A DNA stretch of 64,000 bases from Zanthoxylum bungeanum (lineage: Eukaryota; Streptophyta; Magnoliopsida; Sapindales; Rutaceae), in contig SKCR01031854.1 in the NCBI GenBank assembly GCA_019454045.1, forward strand, positions 124,001 to 188,000. Reading direction: 5' to 3'. The notes beneath the pieces were generated by a model. It did no database searches, was not told the origin of the DNA, and saw only the letters and a program-made list of their open reading frames with translations. The stretch's first letter is position 1. Every line of letters begins with the position of its first letter. Of the stretch, positions 44,509 through 56,875 are shown one piece after another. The position numbers and the translations under genes are program-made.

Positions 44509-44878
44509 AGGATTTAAAACATATTTTTTGTCCTGATTTAAAAACGGGATACAAAGTGAGATGCGATTTTAACATGATGAGATAAGATTTAATGAGATAC
44601 GGGATGAGATTGGAACGATTTTTTATCCCGAAAAATAATAGAACAGAACTGGGATGATTTTTTATCTAGATTATAATTATATAAACGAGACTGAACCGGG
44701 ATTGATAAATCCGGTCCCACTATCATCCCTAGAAGAAATTAATATGTTTAGTGTGCAATATATATACATGTTTAACAAGTTGTATTCTTCCTCTTTTAAT
44801 GGCTTAGGTGATGGACGAAACAATGCGTAGAACCAGTCTCTTTATACCAATTTTTCGAGAGGCAAAATAAGATGTTAA

Positions 44879-45473
44879 TGTAAGATTTTGGGGTTAGCGC
44901 GGAAGCATCCATGTGATTGGAATTTAAAATTTTCTTCCAAAACCACTCTAAGGATCATGGTTATGTCGTTGTTGATGTAAACAAAATACTATTTAAATTA
45001 ATCTATATTAATTTAACATGCATGTAATAAATAATTTTATTTATCAACATAAATAAAATTTACTGATAATAAAACATACATTTATGTGCTTATTATCTTT
45101 TCGAGCCTTTTGAATATCCTCCTTGATTTTTCCATTGTTGTAGTGCATCAAGCGTTGCACCTCTAGTTGGCACACTAGCTCTCATCTAAGAACAAATCGC
45201 TCCCACTATTGAGAACAAATGAAACCCTTTTTCTTTTCTAGGATGTTTGAAGTCCTTAGGAATAAATTGGAACTATTTCAATAGAGAGATATGAATTCGG
45301 AAATATGCAAAACTTGGCATCAATATGCGCAAGCTTCATGCACGAGCATATATGTCTATATCAACGTCAACACGCTAATTGCATATATTTCCTTTTAACA
45401 AGCAACATCAATTGCTTAGCTTTTTCTCATGCAAACTTTGCTTATTTTCTTTTTAACAAACCATTGGCGCATA

Positions 45474-45552
<79 letters not shown>

Positions 45553-45660
45553 TGCAACAACAATCCAATTGCTTGCTATATATATATATTTATATATATA
45601 TATCAGCAAGCGTTGTTGTTGATATATATTTACAAGAATTACAAAAGCAATTTGCGCAAG

Positions 45661-45708
<48 letters not shown>

Positions 45709-47424
45709 TTATTTATCTGCTTGCATGCAACCTACAGCAACAAAAAACTGTATTTTTTTATTGCTTATGTTCATATATATATAGGCAACAATCAATTGCC
45801 ACCTTCAACTTCAACAAGAACTTTTCCTTCAACTTCAACAAGAAGTTTTTCTTGAATAACAAGTCCTTCTACAAGAAGTTTTGCCTCAACTTCAAAAGGA
45901 AGTTTTGCCTCAACTTCAACAAGAAGTTTTGCCTTTCAACTTGTACAAGAAGTTTTAATTGTATCTCAATACAATAATGTCAATCAAATATCTCTCCAAA
46001 TCAAATTTGGTCTCTTAAAGATTCTTTCCAAAATAAAATTAGGATACTTAATCAAATTAGGAATCCTAATTAAATAAAGACTTCCCTATTTAATCTTAAA
46101 TAGGACTCTAATTAATTTGGGTGCTAGCCCACTAAATTAAAGTCCAATAGATTAAATATTATTTTGGCATAATAATTAATTAACTATTAATTAATTAATT
46201 CAACTTACTTAATTTTAATTAACAATTAATTAAAATTATATTTAATTTATTTAATATAAATATCAAATATTTAATTAAACAATTAAATTTTATTTTATAT
46301 TTCGAATTTATTAATCAAATTAATATTTCCGAAATATCTCGAATATCCTAATCCAATTAGGAAATGCCAAAATAATCATTTATTAACCTTTAATAAACAT
46401 CCTCGAATTTGTAACATAGATGAGAACTATATTGTGCGACCGTCCTAGGTTCATTATCGAGTAGCAGTGGAATAATATTAACTTTTTAATATTTCATCTC
46501 TATGAAATTCCACAGACCATGGGTAATCGCCTAGCAGCAAGTCATGGCCCCTAGTCGATGAATGAAGTGGGAAAACATATGAACCTATTAGAATACACTT
46601 CGAACATGTCATCTCATTCCTTCCGATATTTATGTTTCTTATCGAGTCTGGGATCATGGTAAGGTCAAATCCTTATACTCGACATATCTTTAAACTTTAT
46701 CTTGTGGATCTGATATCTCTAAGATATCGACTGCTTTGGCCAAAGATTTATATCCACAACTTTAAGTTTCATTGAAACATCTATAACTTTAATTATCAAA
46801 GTTATCGGATCCCATCTTGAAGCATACGTGACTTCGTATGTCAATCGCTCAAGGCCATCTAGCATTTATTCAAAGGACGTGGATAGTCGAATGAGGATAT
46901 ACTAGTGAACCAAGAGTATTATCGCACAAGTCATCGTATGATCTCAGGTCAGATGATATAATGACACTAATGTATTATTACGAAGATCAATGACCTTAGA
47001 TAATATTACCATGTGATCTTACGCTTCTGTGGTCGTGTTCGATATTTCATTCTACTAATGAAACATTTATTGTCTGTGTCCTTATGATATGAGACTCATC
47101 ATCCATTCTATTAACATCATATGTCAATCTAAGCGACACACAATAACATTGATCAAGTGATATATTATTGTCATGTATAACAATCACATTTTACCAAGAA
47201 CTTAATTTGAGACATATATAAATATCGTTGACTCTCATAATCGCAAACGTCTTTTGGATTAACGATATTCATCTGACATAATGTCTCAGGACATACACAT
47301 AAAATATGGATGAAATAACGTGTAGTTAACAAATATCTTTTATTAATAAATAATCAACTATATTACAAATATTATGTCTTAAACCATTACATTTATAACT
47401 GGTTTTAGGAGATATACTCTAATA
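44879..47424 (-). mobile_element. Solo LTR inserted in a P450 exon, GTTAA target duplication
   Basis: GTTAA lies on both sides (44874-44878 and 47425-47429). On the minus strand it starts TATTAGAGTATATCTCC (expected TG start, one change) and ends CCAAAATCTTACA. It is 2546 bp. The start resembles plant copia LTRs. Long TA microsatellites (45474-45550 and 45661-45705) lie inside and generate spurious ORFs. No internal domain or PBS is present. Confidence 0.88.
45474..45705. repeat. TA-rich microsatellites within the solo LTR
   Basis: Two long (TA)n runs with a short non-repeat interval. The interval contains CAACAACAATCCAATTGC and a matching TTGTTGTTG. Length is likely to vary between individuals. 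Confidence 0.9.
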
Positions 47425-47589
47425 GTTAACATCCAAGGATATACAATACCAAAAGGATGGCAAGTTTTGGTATGGACTCGAGGTGTTCATATGGACCCCA
47501 AAGTTTACTCTAACCCACAGGAATTTGTTTTTCAAGATGTGATGCAAGTATTACTGTTAAAGTTATTATTACAAACCTCCTAAATCAGC

Positions 47590-47790
47590 TGTATGATCAG
47601 GGCCGATTCTGGGTGTTAGGCCACTGTGTAGGGCCCCCAATTTTTAATAAATTGAGTTTTGTATATTATGATATTAAAATTTGAGTTTTGTATATTATGG
47701 AAATTGAGTTTTGTATATTATGATATTAAAAATTTTAGGCCCAAAGAAAAAAATTGAGTTTAGGTCTAACTCTAATAAAAATTTTAAGCT
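47590..47790 (+). repeat. Short tandem repeats in a P450 pseudogene intron
   Basis: AATTGAGTTTTGTATATTATG occurs three times or nearly so (about 47650-47730), preceded by GGGCCGATTCTGGG and GTAGGGCCCCCAA, words typical of a dispersed plant repeat. Confidence 0.55.
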
Positions 47791-48278
47791 CAATTCATAT
47801 ATGCATATTATAATAAATCAAAAATAAGTATAATTTTTTTCAAGTCAAATAATCCAATTTGTGGAATCCACCTAAGGCCACTCAAATCTCAGATCCTGCA
47901 TATTGCATTCTAATATTTGTTTTTAACTTTGAAGTACGTAGAAGTTAATAACGTTAATTTTTTGATTTGCAAAAGGAATCATACAACAAAACCAGGATCT
48001 TACATTCCCATCGGAGGAGGACCATGGATTTGCCCAGGAGCTGAATTAACCAAGCTCGAAATCTACATTTTCCTTCATTATTTTCTTCTAAACTACAAGT
48101 AAGTTACTTCATCATTTCGTTTTACGTAATCCTTCCTTTACAATTGTTCAAATTTTGAGGTAAAAAATAATACTACAAATAATGCTTTGCAAGCTTGAAC
48201 TACAAAATCCTCAAATGTCCAGTCGCTTATTTACCTGTACCAAGGCCTTCAGACAATTGTCTTGCAAAAGTCAGATGA

Positions 48279-48622
48279 TTCTATTTCTGACAGTTTATTG
48301 AAAGATTGTAAAATTGCGAGGAGTACGTATATAGTTGGAGCTTCATATTATACTAGTTTCATTTCTCCACTATATACATGAATCAGAGCCTATTACAAAA
48401 TAAATGAAAATAAATATTTTGCATGCCTTTTTAATTTTAAACAAACTCCCCAATGCGAAGCTTGCAGCAGAGGCAGCCTTGAGTTGCATTATACTTTATG
48501 GGATTTTAGACGAGTTCTTGAAATGAGACATTACTAATAAAAAATTAAAAAAAAAAAATATCAGTCATATTACACAATAAAAAAAAGACTCATCGATTCG
48601 ATGCCTTAATTTTGGATCAAAT
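48279..48622. other. Spacer downstream of the P450 pseudogene
   Basis: AT-rich sequence with A-runs near 48545 and 48580. No coding or RNA feature is seen. Confidence 0.5.
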
Positions 48623-48748
48623 TTATGAGTTACAACTGATCATTTGTGTCGACTCTCCAATGCCACCTCTAGCTCCGACATAATAAACCATGGCAAATTG
48701 AGTCTGATTGTCGGAAGGATACACATCCTCGATCTCCTTCTCTATGCA
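48623..48748 (-). other. Coding-like fragment of unknown family
   Basis: On the minus strand an open frame of about 41 codons reads CIEKEIEDVYPSDNQTQF and AMVYYVGARGGIGEST before a TAA at 48625-48623. It ends exactly where the copia LTR begins (48751). It has the look of a genuine exon of a host protein but I do not recognise the family. The upstream part may lie beyond the LTR or be lost. Confidence 0.3.
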
Positions 48749-48750
48749 AC

Positions 48751-49217
48751 TGTTGGGCGGATGTGTTGTAATTCATGCATAATTCAAGCAACAAATAAAT
48801 AATAAACATGCAATCAATAGAAGCATAGAAAAACCTGAAAAATGTGTTTGTAGATGGTGATTCTTAAACCAAGTCGAGATGTTCTCCGTCCTTAAGAACT
48901 TATTAGCCCCGCCTCGGTGCTCTACAGATTTTGTGGCTAACGTCCTCCCAGGATTACTTGGATACTTCTTGAGAATGGGCACTCCTTACACAAGAACATG
49001 AACTATGAAGAATGGTGGAAACTCTTTTGACTCAAAAGAAAAGACTCTTCTTAACAATGTATGAGACTTCTTGTTTTTATGGATCCTTTGAACGAACATC
49101 AATGATCCTTTATATAGGCATGGAATGGTGCCTTAAGGGCATCATTTAGTTTGGGGTGTAACCTTTCTAAGGGTTATACACATTCCATGTACCTTTTTAT
49201 TTAGAGAATTTTCTACA
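48751..49217 (-). repeat. 3' LTR of copia fragment F
   Basis: On the minus strand it runs from TGTAGAAAATTCTC (49217) to CCGCCCAACA (48751), 467 bp, with a TATA-like CCTATATAAAGG near 49110-49121. It is preceded by ATTATGTGGGAT, a short purine-rich tract at the usual position. No PBS follows, which agrees with a 3' LTR. Confidence 0.75.
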
Positions 49218-50520
49218 ATCCCACATAATTCTCTAAATATTCATACAGACACTTAAGAGAGTTTCTGTAAACTAAAGCTGCATTGAAACAGGTAGCTTTC
49301 ACTTTGAACCTTTCCTAGTAAATGACAATCGGATTTACTTGCCAAACCAATGACACATAGTCTTGGACTGTTCCACCATTGGTGTAAACCAAAACAATTG
49401 CCAACACACAGCTTTACTTCGACCATTTCCCGTTCTACGGTTGTGTTCATTTCGGCTCTGAACAGCGGTCCTGGATTCATCAAGCACTTTAGAGAAATCA
49501 GCCTGTAAAATCTCATGGAAGCGGCCTCACTTCTTACTTGAAATAGGTGATCTACTATGAAGAGGTAATCTGCATTTACCCTCATTAGGACTCATCTCCT
49601 AATATAGTGATCATTAAAATCCTTAGCTTATCATAACCTTGACAGACAGCACTCGGCGTCATTATCGGAATGAGAAAAAGTACAAAACTCTTCAGTACTT
49701 GTTTTGAATTGCACAAAGTTTCAGTTGTCCCTTTTGAACCCAGATCTTGGGATCTCCAGTCAACTAGGTTGGGTTTCCACAGTGACAATTCTTAATTTAT
49801 AGGCTTCAAGTCCATTCCCCTCGATGACTTCTCAACTTGCTCTCTAGGTAAACCTTTAGTTAGTGGATCTGCTAGGTTTTCCTTCGGCTTAACATAATCG
49901 ATCGATATTATGCCACTTGAGAGCAGTTGACGTATGGTATTATGTCTCCGACGTATGTGTCGAGACTTACCATTATACATTGTATTTTGGGCCCTCCCAA
50001 TAGCCGATTGGCTATCACAATGTATGCTAATCGCTGGCACCAGTTTGGGCCAACTAGGAATATCCTCCAGGAAATTTTGAAGTCATTCCGCTTCTTCCGT
50101 TGTTTTATCTAACGTTATGAACTCTGATTCCATAGTAGATCGGGTAATACATGTTTGCCTCGAGGATTTCCATGACACGGCTGCATTACCAAGTGTGAAA
50201 ACAAATCCACTAGTAGATTTGGAATACATTGTATCAATATCCAGTTAGCATTGATGTATCCCTCTAGAACAGCAGGATATCTCTCATAATGTAGCTCATA
50301 TTTTGAAGTTTCTCTCATATACCTCAAAACTCTTACTATGGCTTTCCAGTGGTTATATTCTGGATTGCTCGTATATCTGCTAAGTCTCTTCACAACTTGA
50401 GCGATATCAGGTCGTGTGCAATTCGTGAGATACATCAGTCTTTCGATGATCCTCGAATACTCTAATTGCGATACGCTTGAGCCAGTATTCTTTGATAGAT
50501 GAAGAGTTATGTAGCTACTC
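49218..50520 (-). pseudogene. Copia RT/RNase H C-terminal fragment (element F)
   Basis: Minus-strand frames show [40 protein letters not shown] and [20 protein letters not shown] (the conserved end of copia RT), then degraded RNase H, and IHCDSQSAIGRAQNTMYN, RHIRRRHNTIRQLL and DYVKPKENLADPLTKGL (its C-terminus with the catalytic Asp). The region to 49218 is non-coding 3' sequence. Stops and shifts occur near 50100. The integrase and RT palm upstream are absent; the fragment starts near a poly-A run at 50529. Confidence 0.85.
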
Positions 50521-50522
50521 CC

Positions 50523-50528
<6 letters not shown>

Positions 50529-50562
<34 letters not shown>
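50529..50562 (+). repeat. Poly-A run of over 30 bases
   Basis: An A tract of about 33 bases sits at the point where the copia fragment ends. It could be the tail of an unrelated retroposed sequence, or slippage. Confidence 0.85.
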
Positions 50563-50565
<3 letters not shown>

Positions 50566-51005
50566 AGATTTCTCAAACATTTATCCTCAAAACATGCACT
50601 CTCTTTAATCTTAAAGAAAATGATATTTGTACAAAGTAGGGACAAAAATTATAACAAAATCAATCACAAAATATTGATATTTTGTGTTAAAATTTTTATT
50701 TTTAAACCGCAGAATATCAAGTACTTTGTAGTTGAATTTTGTCACCTTTTTTTTTCCTTTATACAAATACTAGTACTCTAATCTTAAATTTAATGTGACT
50801 AGAATTCAAACTTCCTTTATCCTATAAACAACACAAAATATTTCTATCCCTAATTAAACTAAAATACCAAAAATAATCATGCGACTTGAGTAACAAAAAT
50901 AAAACAAATATAATTAATCCAAAGTTAAAATACTACCTAAATAACTAAACCTAAATAAATCTCACAACATCATTATATTATTTCTACGTAATGGTTTTTA
51001 GCTAT

Positions 51006-51037
<32 letters not shown>

Positions 51038-51914
51038 CATTAAAAGAGATGTCTTTTTTTATGACAGTGTAAAATCGTACTTTTAATAATAATTTTTATA
51101 TAAAATTGCCATTAAAAATATATCAATGATGCTGATTTTATCACAAAACCATAGTTTAAAGTATATTAACGGTGACAGTTTTATCATAAAACCTTCATTA
51201 AAAGCGTAAAAAAGATGATGGTTTTATTACAAAACTCTCATCAAAATTGTGATAACAATAACAGTTTTAGTAAGAACCGTCATTGTTTCTTTGTAGTTAA
51301 CTAAAAAAATATGATTAGAATATAAAATCTTTTATCATCAGTGACACACAAATGAAATGACGATAACTCTGTCACTGAATCAGGTCCCCAATTGTTGAAC
51401 ATGTGCCAGCACAATTGAGAAGAGAAATGTATAAATCCATCTTCAACATTCCAACATTAAATTCAAAGTCCTAATGATGTTCTTTTTGAATTACAATGTT
51501 GTTAATTAGTCAATTAATCTTGATGTTGCAGACATGTCCGGTACAAAAATCTTGGTGTATAGTGTTCCACGATTATATGGCCATACCCATCTTTAACGAT
51601 TAATTATATAATAAACTTATAATTAATTAGAGGAGACATCTTATAATTATTATATATTCTTTTGTTTTCTTCTGTTTTTGTCATCAGCAATCCATCTTCT
51701 CCCACCCCCATTGATGTTGGTAGCAAATTTTCACATCTCTCTCCTTGTCGGTTCGTCTATATTCTATAAATTTAAATTATTATCCAATGATCAATCATAT
51801 ATTTTTTTTTTTTTTTGAAAAAAAAAAAACTCAAATTTAATTAAGCTCAATTCATCACCAAATCTATATAATTTTATTTATTAAAACGTCACATTTACTC
51901 TTCAACGGTATATT
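50563..51914. other. AT-rich spacer with a CACTA-like remnant
   Basis: No gene is seen. 51050-51300 has repeated words of the type ACAGTTTTATCATAAAACC and GATGGTTTTATTACAAAAC, in the style of subterminal repeats of CACTA transposons, ending with TTTCTTTGTAGTTA near 51288-51301, close to the reverse complement of the CACTACAAGAAA terminus. A TA run lies at 51010-51036. Confidence 0.4.
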
Positions 51915-53465
51915 TGGTCTGCGGTAAACACACTTTACACAAGCGCACATATCGCGCAAGTAGTATAAAAATATCGATCTCACGATGACTTATTTCTCAC
52001 GTTGTTAATAATTGAAGCTACTTATCTACAAGTATCTAATTGAGATTGGAAGTGATTGTTTGTTAGTTGAAGATGGATTTAACTAAAATAAATAAATAAA
52101 AATACAATAAAATACAAAAGAAATTAATGAAGACAAAACATCCAGGGTTGTGAATCCGCTCAATATTATTCTAAAGATGAATTGATTCTCATATACATGT
52201 GTAATACAATGGTTTATAAACCTGGAACATGAAAATATGTAAAAGCCTCTTTCGATGGTTGAATGCAAATATCCAAAGTAACTCAATTAACTTAATTTCT
52301 ATGTTAACTAAGAAACCATGAATTCATTAAGGTCAAGTTCCAATTATGGCTACACACGCTCGACAAGTATATTCTATCCTGTAAGGAAATTCATAAGGTG
52401 GGATCATGTGCTATTGAATCTAAGACTAAACATAAAATCCATTTGTCAAGTTCATTCTACGTTTACCATATCAATCTTATTGGTGATCAGACAACAAGAA
52501 GCATCAAGGTCTAGATTCAATAAACAAGCCAATGTATCACACATTATGTAAGAAAATCAATTTATAAACTCATGAATATTGTGTTACAACATCATTTCCT
52601 AGATTAAAAATAAAATATTGGGGTTATGGGATCCACTTTTAATATTTCAAATCTAGAAATCTTACTTTTTATAATATATAAATCATCATTATTACCCAAT
52701 TAATTTATCTCAAGAATTAATTATGTCAAAACATATAAAACCAACCATATAGGTGGTAACCGATTTTTTCATATAAAACCGGCCATATAGGCGGTAATAT
52801 AGTTTGTCAATAATTAATCCAGATTATTAGATTACAACTTATGTATTATAATATTAGTGAGATTAATCTAAATTATCATATTAAAAGCTTCATCATTTTA
52901 CCACAACGAAAAAAATTTAGCTAGTCATACTGTAAATAAAAACACGCATACTTTTATTACTAAAAATAAAATTACATTACAAAAATACTAAATAAACACA
53001 CAAGATACAATCCTTAATTCCTTATATAGAAATCAAATAAGGTATATTTTTACAAATGAAATCAATGGCTATTAATAGGCAAAAATTATGTCCCAGAGTC
53101 GCAACGCTGAAGGTCTTGAATGTCGCGACGCTGCCAGCTGGTTACACGTGTCACGTAGATTGTTCGGCATCACAACGCCAAAGAGTCTACGCGTCGTGAT
53201 GCGCTGCACGGTAGATGACGCGTGTCGGCAGATCTGCTTTCGATGCTGAAAGGGACAGAGTCGCGACGCGAGAGGTAATTTTCCAATTTTGCCCTTTTTG
53301 TTTCATCTTTTTTCATTTTAGTCCCGAATTGATTCCATTAAGTCCCGATGTTATTTATATCTGCAAAATAAACAAAAAACACATCAAACGTTCACAAAAC
53401 TCGAGATACCATACAAAATATTAAGTCAAATGAACGGTAAATATTGACATATTTTCCACTTATCA
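51915..53465 (-). mobile_element. Athila-like solo LTR with TATATT target duplication
   Basis: On the minus strand it starts TGATAAGTGGAAAATATG (53465) and ends TTTACCGCAGACCA (51915), 1551 bp. TATATT stands on both sides (51909-51914 and 53466-53471), a 6-bp duplication or 5 bp plus a chance match. The CTCGAGTTTTGTGAACG segment, the repeated GCGTCGCGAC words, the CCGGTT...CCGCC motif and the end match the family of element A's LTR. Confidence 0.85.
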
Positions 53466-53639
53466 TATATTTTAGTTACATTTTAACACAATGGATGAAA
53501 TAAGGTAGTAAAAATCTATCAAAGATCAAAAAGGTAAAATCATATTCGAATCTCATTATTAGTGAGTTTATAAATCCAGCATTTTAAGCTTAGAGGACTC
53601 ATGCACATTCATTTAGATGTATTAGAATCATGTGCAAAA

Positions 53640-54745
53640 TGATTCTAACATTCATATCATGTGATTTCTGCACTGAGACCGGCATACCGATCCCCTGTAC
53701 CAGCATACTGATCCCACATACCGGCATACCAGTTATCTTGTTCTGCCTTGAGTAGATTTGCATGCTCCCTGGAACTGAGCTGCTCCATACCGATCTTTCA
53801 TACCAGTTAGCTAGAGTTTGTATAGCTACTGGAATCGGGACGAATCATATCAGTCTTTATATCGGTTAGTTAGCCGACATATCGGCCTCCATACTGGTCA
53901 GTAATATGGTATGTGCGTTTTAACCGTCAACGGTGATATAGTCGTTATATTTGCAGGACCGGCATACCGGTCCCTATAGACCAGCATACCGACCTCAGAC
54001 AGAGAGTTAGGGCAGTGTTTTACCTCCATTATATATTGAGCCACAATTTCATTTTTGTCAAGTTTTTACCCTTTCATACAATTTTCTTTTAGGTAAAAAT
54101 ATTGAGAGTGACTTAAACCTTCATCATTATACACTATCATCATCATCAAGCTCACACACCTCACCTTTTTATCATTTAGTCAGCTTAGAATACTTAGGTT
54201 AGAACTCATATTTTAATCTTCATATCTTTTGTGAGTGCCCAAATTGGGTTATAAATTTTTATATTCAAACATTTGAGGTTGTGGAAATCCATTTGTGAGT
54301 GTGTATACTTAAAATGGTGATTATTGTAAAGGTTTGAGAGTGAAGCTAGGGAAGAAAACTCTTGGTTGCGAGTGAGCCACGGAAAACTCGGTCTAAGTTA
54401 TGGATTCAAATTAGTGAAAGATTTCAAGTGTAGCTTGGGGGAGTGGACGTAGGTAAAGAATTGATCGAACCATTATAAAGCATCGGTATCAATTTCTCTA
54501 ACTCTTACTCCTTTATTTATTGTAAGTTTTATTTCATATATGCATATTGTTTAGAAACTTGCACTTGGGGATTAATTGTTGAAATCATTAAGTTGAAAAA
54601 ATTGATTAGTAAACTTAATTGGTAAAACTAATAATTTAATAGCGTAAAATCTAAAATATTTTTTATTCTGTAATATTAGGTCATTATTTAATTCAACCCT
54701 CTCTTAGGTATAGAGATTATATGTTGAGTGTTTGTAGGTTAATTT
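53640..54745 (+). repeat. LTR-like remnant (copia type)
   Basis: 53670-54000 has about ten copies of words like ACCGGCATACCG and ATACCAGTTA. A TATA-like CATTATATATTGAG lies near 54029. Near 54450 the phrase GGGGAGTGGACGTAGG, then GATCGAACCATTATAAAGC, resembles the R/U5 part of SIRE-like copia LTRs, as does TTCAACCCTCTCTTAGG near 54695. Clear ends and target duplication are not visible. Confidence 0.4.
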
Positions 54746-56170
54746 CATACACGTCAGCCAAACGGGCCCTAATTTAACTCCACTTCGTCTATATGTGATT
54801 AAACTAGCAACGGTTATAAATGTAACATGAATTTAACTTCAATGATACATTGCTTTACATTTGGAATATATTAACGGTTGAAGGGTCTTTGAAACACACA
54901 AGTGAAGTGAATAGTTTGATTAAATAGAGAGTGAAAGCCATTGCATTGGCGGCAATGCAAAGGACAAACGGGCCGAAAGCAGTAGACAGATGGAGACAAT
55001 GATAAGGTGATGGATATTGTCTTGGTCTTCTCATTTTCCAATTCCCTATCAAATTAAAAGAACCAACATTAATATTTTCATCTACTATTTTTTTTTTCCT
55101 TTCAAATTGTTGAAAATTTCACCATCAAACCATTTCTTTTGAGCTTAAACGGAATAGGTAAAACCTCCAGTTGTCTCAGGCTCTTACAAGAATCGCACTC
55201 CTTGAATTCGAACCCAATAGCTCAAGGTGAAATCATGAGTTCTACACCACCAAACCACACCCCTTGAGGATTTCTTCTACTATTATTATCACTGTTCAAT
55301 CAAATATTAGACCATGATCATATTTCCTTTTTCTCTTGTTACTATCCATGGCCATCAATAAAAGCTCATTCTAAGCTGTACAACATTGTGATTGTAGTTG
55401 GAGACTTTGGTGGCTCAATGGGTCAATTTATCTTCAAAACCCATTTACATTGTCACATTTCAAAGTATATAATGCGTTCATTGTGTCACTTGAATACATG
55501 GATTTGTGCTACAATGTACCAAATGCAAAATTTAGGATATTGACCTCGAACATTTCGGCAATATAACGGTGGTATCATATCACTTACATAACAATTCAAT
55601 AATATTTTATCACGTATGCATGTTAAAATATTGAAAATTTATCAAATAAATAATAATTATATTTAATACAATTATACATATAATATATTTAATTATTAAT
55701 TAATGGCATCAAGTCACTCATTTTTTTTTATTGTATCAAAAATTTATTTCTCTTTCTTGAAGATTCGAAAACTGAATATTCTCAATCTTTTAGGGTTTAC
55801 ACAATAATTATTACCTCTTAGTTGCTTTTACTGTGGAAAAAAGTAAAATTTTGTTTTTCTTTGTTGTTTTCCCTTTATTTCTATCAAAAAATAATAACTT
55901 TTAATATTTTTTAGAAAAATAAAAAGAGTAAATGATTATGAAGAAGCACATACATGATACATTTAGGGGGTTTTACATTGAAAGATGCACTGTCAACATA
56001 GTAGGCATGCTTCACCATTGCTGATACGACATATTATATGCCTCAAACACTGTGATTGTTGAGTTGCCCATCAAAGCAATACTCAAAAAGAAGAAAACAA
56101 TTTTTAAAAAAAAAAAAAATTGCAACTAATTCTTTGTTTTCACATGTCAATATCCTTTGCTATAAGAAAT
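54746..56170. other. Intergenic sequence with a possible SINE
   Basis: No gene is visible. It is AT-rich, with T and A runs. A tRNA-like SINE remnant is listed separately at 55140-55275. Confidence 0.5.
55140..55275 (-). repeat. SINE-like (tRNA-derived) remnant
   Basis: On the minus strand GGTTTGGTGGTGTAGAACTC is a loose box A and GGGTTCGAATTC fits the pol III box B (GGTTCGANNCC), about 35 bp apart. This is the usual spacing in plant SINE heads. The tail is not obvious. Confidence 0.4.
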
Positions 56171-56178
56171 ATAACGAT

Positions 56179-56697
56179 TAAGGCTGTAAATGAGTTGAGT
56201 CATTTATGAACTGCTCGAGTTCGACTCGTATTTAGTTTAGTTCTAGATCGATTTGTTTAATAAATAAGTTATTTAAATCCGAAAATAATAGATTGATTAT
56301 AAAAGGAGACTGATTCACAAAAGCTTGATTCAACTAGTTTTTGACTCATGAACATTATTCAAAACAAACTCAACTTGAATCGTATTGAGACAACTCGACT
56401 CATGTATATGTATGGGTGTGTGTTATAGGCCACAGACATTTAGATTTGTAGGGATAATTTTTTAATTTGATTAAGTAAATAAAAAATAAAAAATTGATTT
56501 TTTTTTTAAATTAATAGAGTCGAGCTAAATCGTTTAGTAATCAAATTCCAACCAAGCTAGAATATAATATTTTCTTAACGATTCGAGTTCAAACAACACA
56601 TATAAAGCTTGATTCGAATTTAAGTCGAGCTCCAGCTCATATCAATACTTATCGAGCTTAACCAAGTCAAGCACTACTCGGCTCGATTACACCTCTA
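56179..56697. mobile_element. hAT-like MITE with an 8-bp target duplication
   Basis: The left end TAAGGCTGTAAATGAG is mirrored by CTCGATTACACCTCTAA at the right end (imperfect inverted repeat), and ATAACGAT (56171-56178) corresponds to ACAACGAT (56698-56705), 7 of 8 bases. An 8-bp duplication is typical of hAT elements. The 519-bp interior is rich in CTCGA and GAGCT words and has no coding capacity. Confidence 0.6.
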
Positions 56698-56709
56698 ACA
56701 ACGATATAG

Positions 56710-56875
56710 GGCAATGTATTCGTCTTTTGGGCGCAGCTCAATTGGATTTGAATCTGTTTTATGTTCGAAATCACTCGAGTTCAAATAATAATAAAAATTA
56801 ATAATTAATGTTTAATGGGTGAAATTTCTCATTCCATATAAGTTATTTCAAAAAAAAAAAAAATTACAGGAGTAA
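56710..56875 (+). repeat. SINE-like (tRNA-derived) element
   Basis: TGGGCGCAGCTCAATTGG near 56728 fits box A and TGTTCGAAATC near 56762 fits box B, about 34 bp apart. It ends with an A-run near 56850-56863. It was not called as a tRNA gene because the cloverleaf is not complete. Confidence 0.45.

Larger units (their letters stand above)
44808..48278 (+). pseudogene. CYP88A-like cytochrome P450 (ent-kaurenoic acid oxidase-like), 3' fragment interrupted by a solo LTR
   Basis: An exon starting after TTAG at 44808 reads VMDETMRRTSLFIPIFREAK, a stop in place of a Lys codon, then DVN. After the solo LTR (44879-47424) the same frame continues [18 protein letters not shown] and [14 protein letters not shown] further exon (about 47948-48101) has [18 protein letters not shown], the haem-binding loop, and [16 protein letters not shown]. 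The last exon (48194-48278) gives LELQNP and, after a one-base shift, CPVAYLPVPRPSDNCLAKVR and a stop. This matches CYP88A best, whose members convert ent-kaurenoic acid to GA12 in the ER during gibberellin synthesis. The conserved Arg of the haem loop is Trp here. The N-terminal two thirds are missing. Confidence 0.8.

Noticed and set aside
45305..45977. ORFs of 105 and 182 codons rich in Ile and Tyr
   Set aside because: They translate TA microsatellites inside a solo LTR.
56728..56775. tRNA gene
   Set aside because: Box A and B words fit, but no full cloverleaf or acceptor stem; more likely a SINE head.
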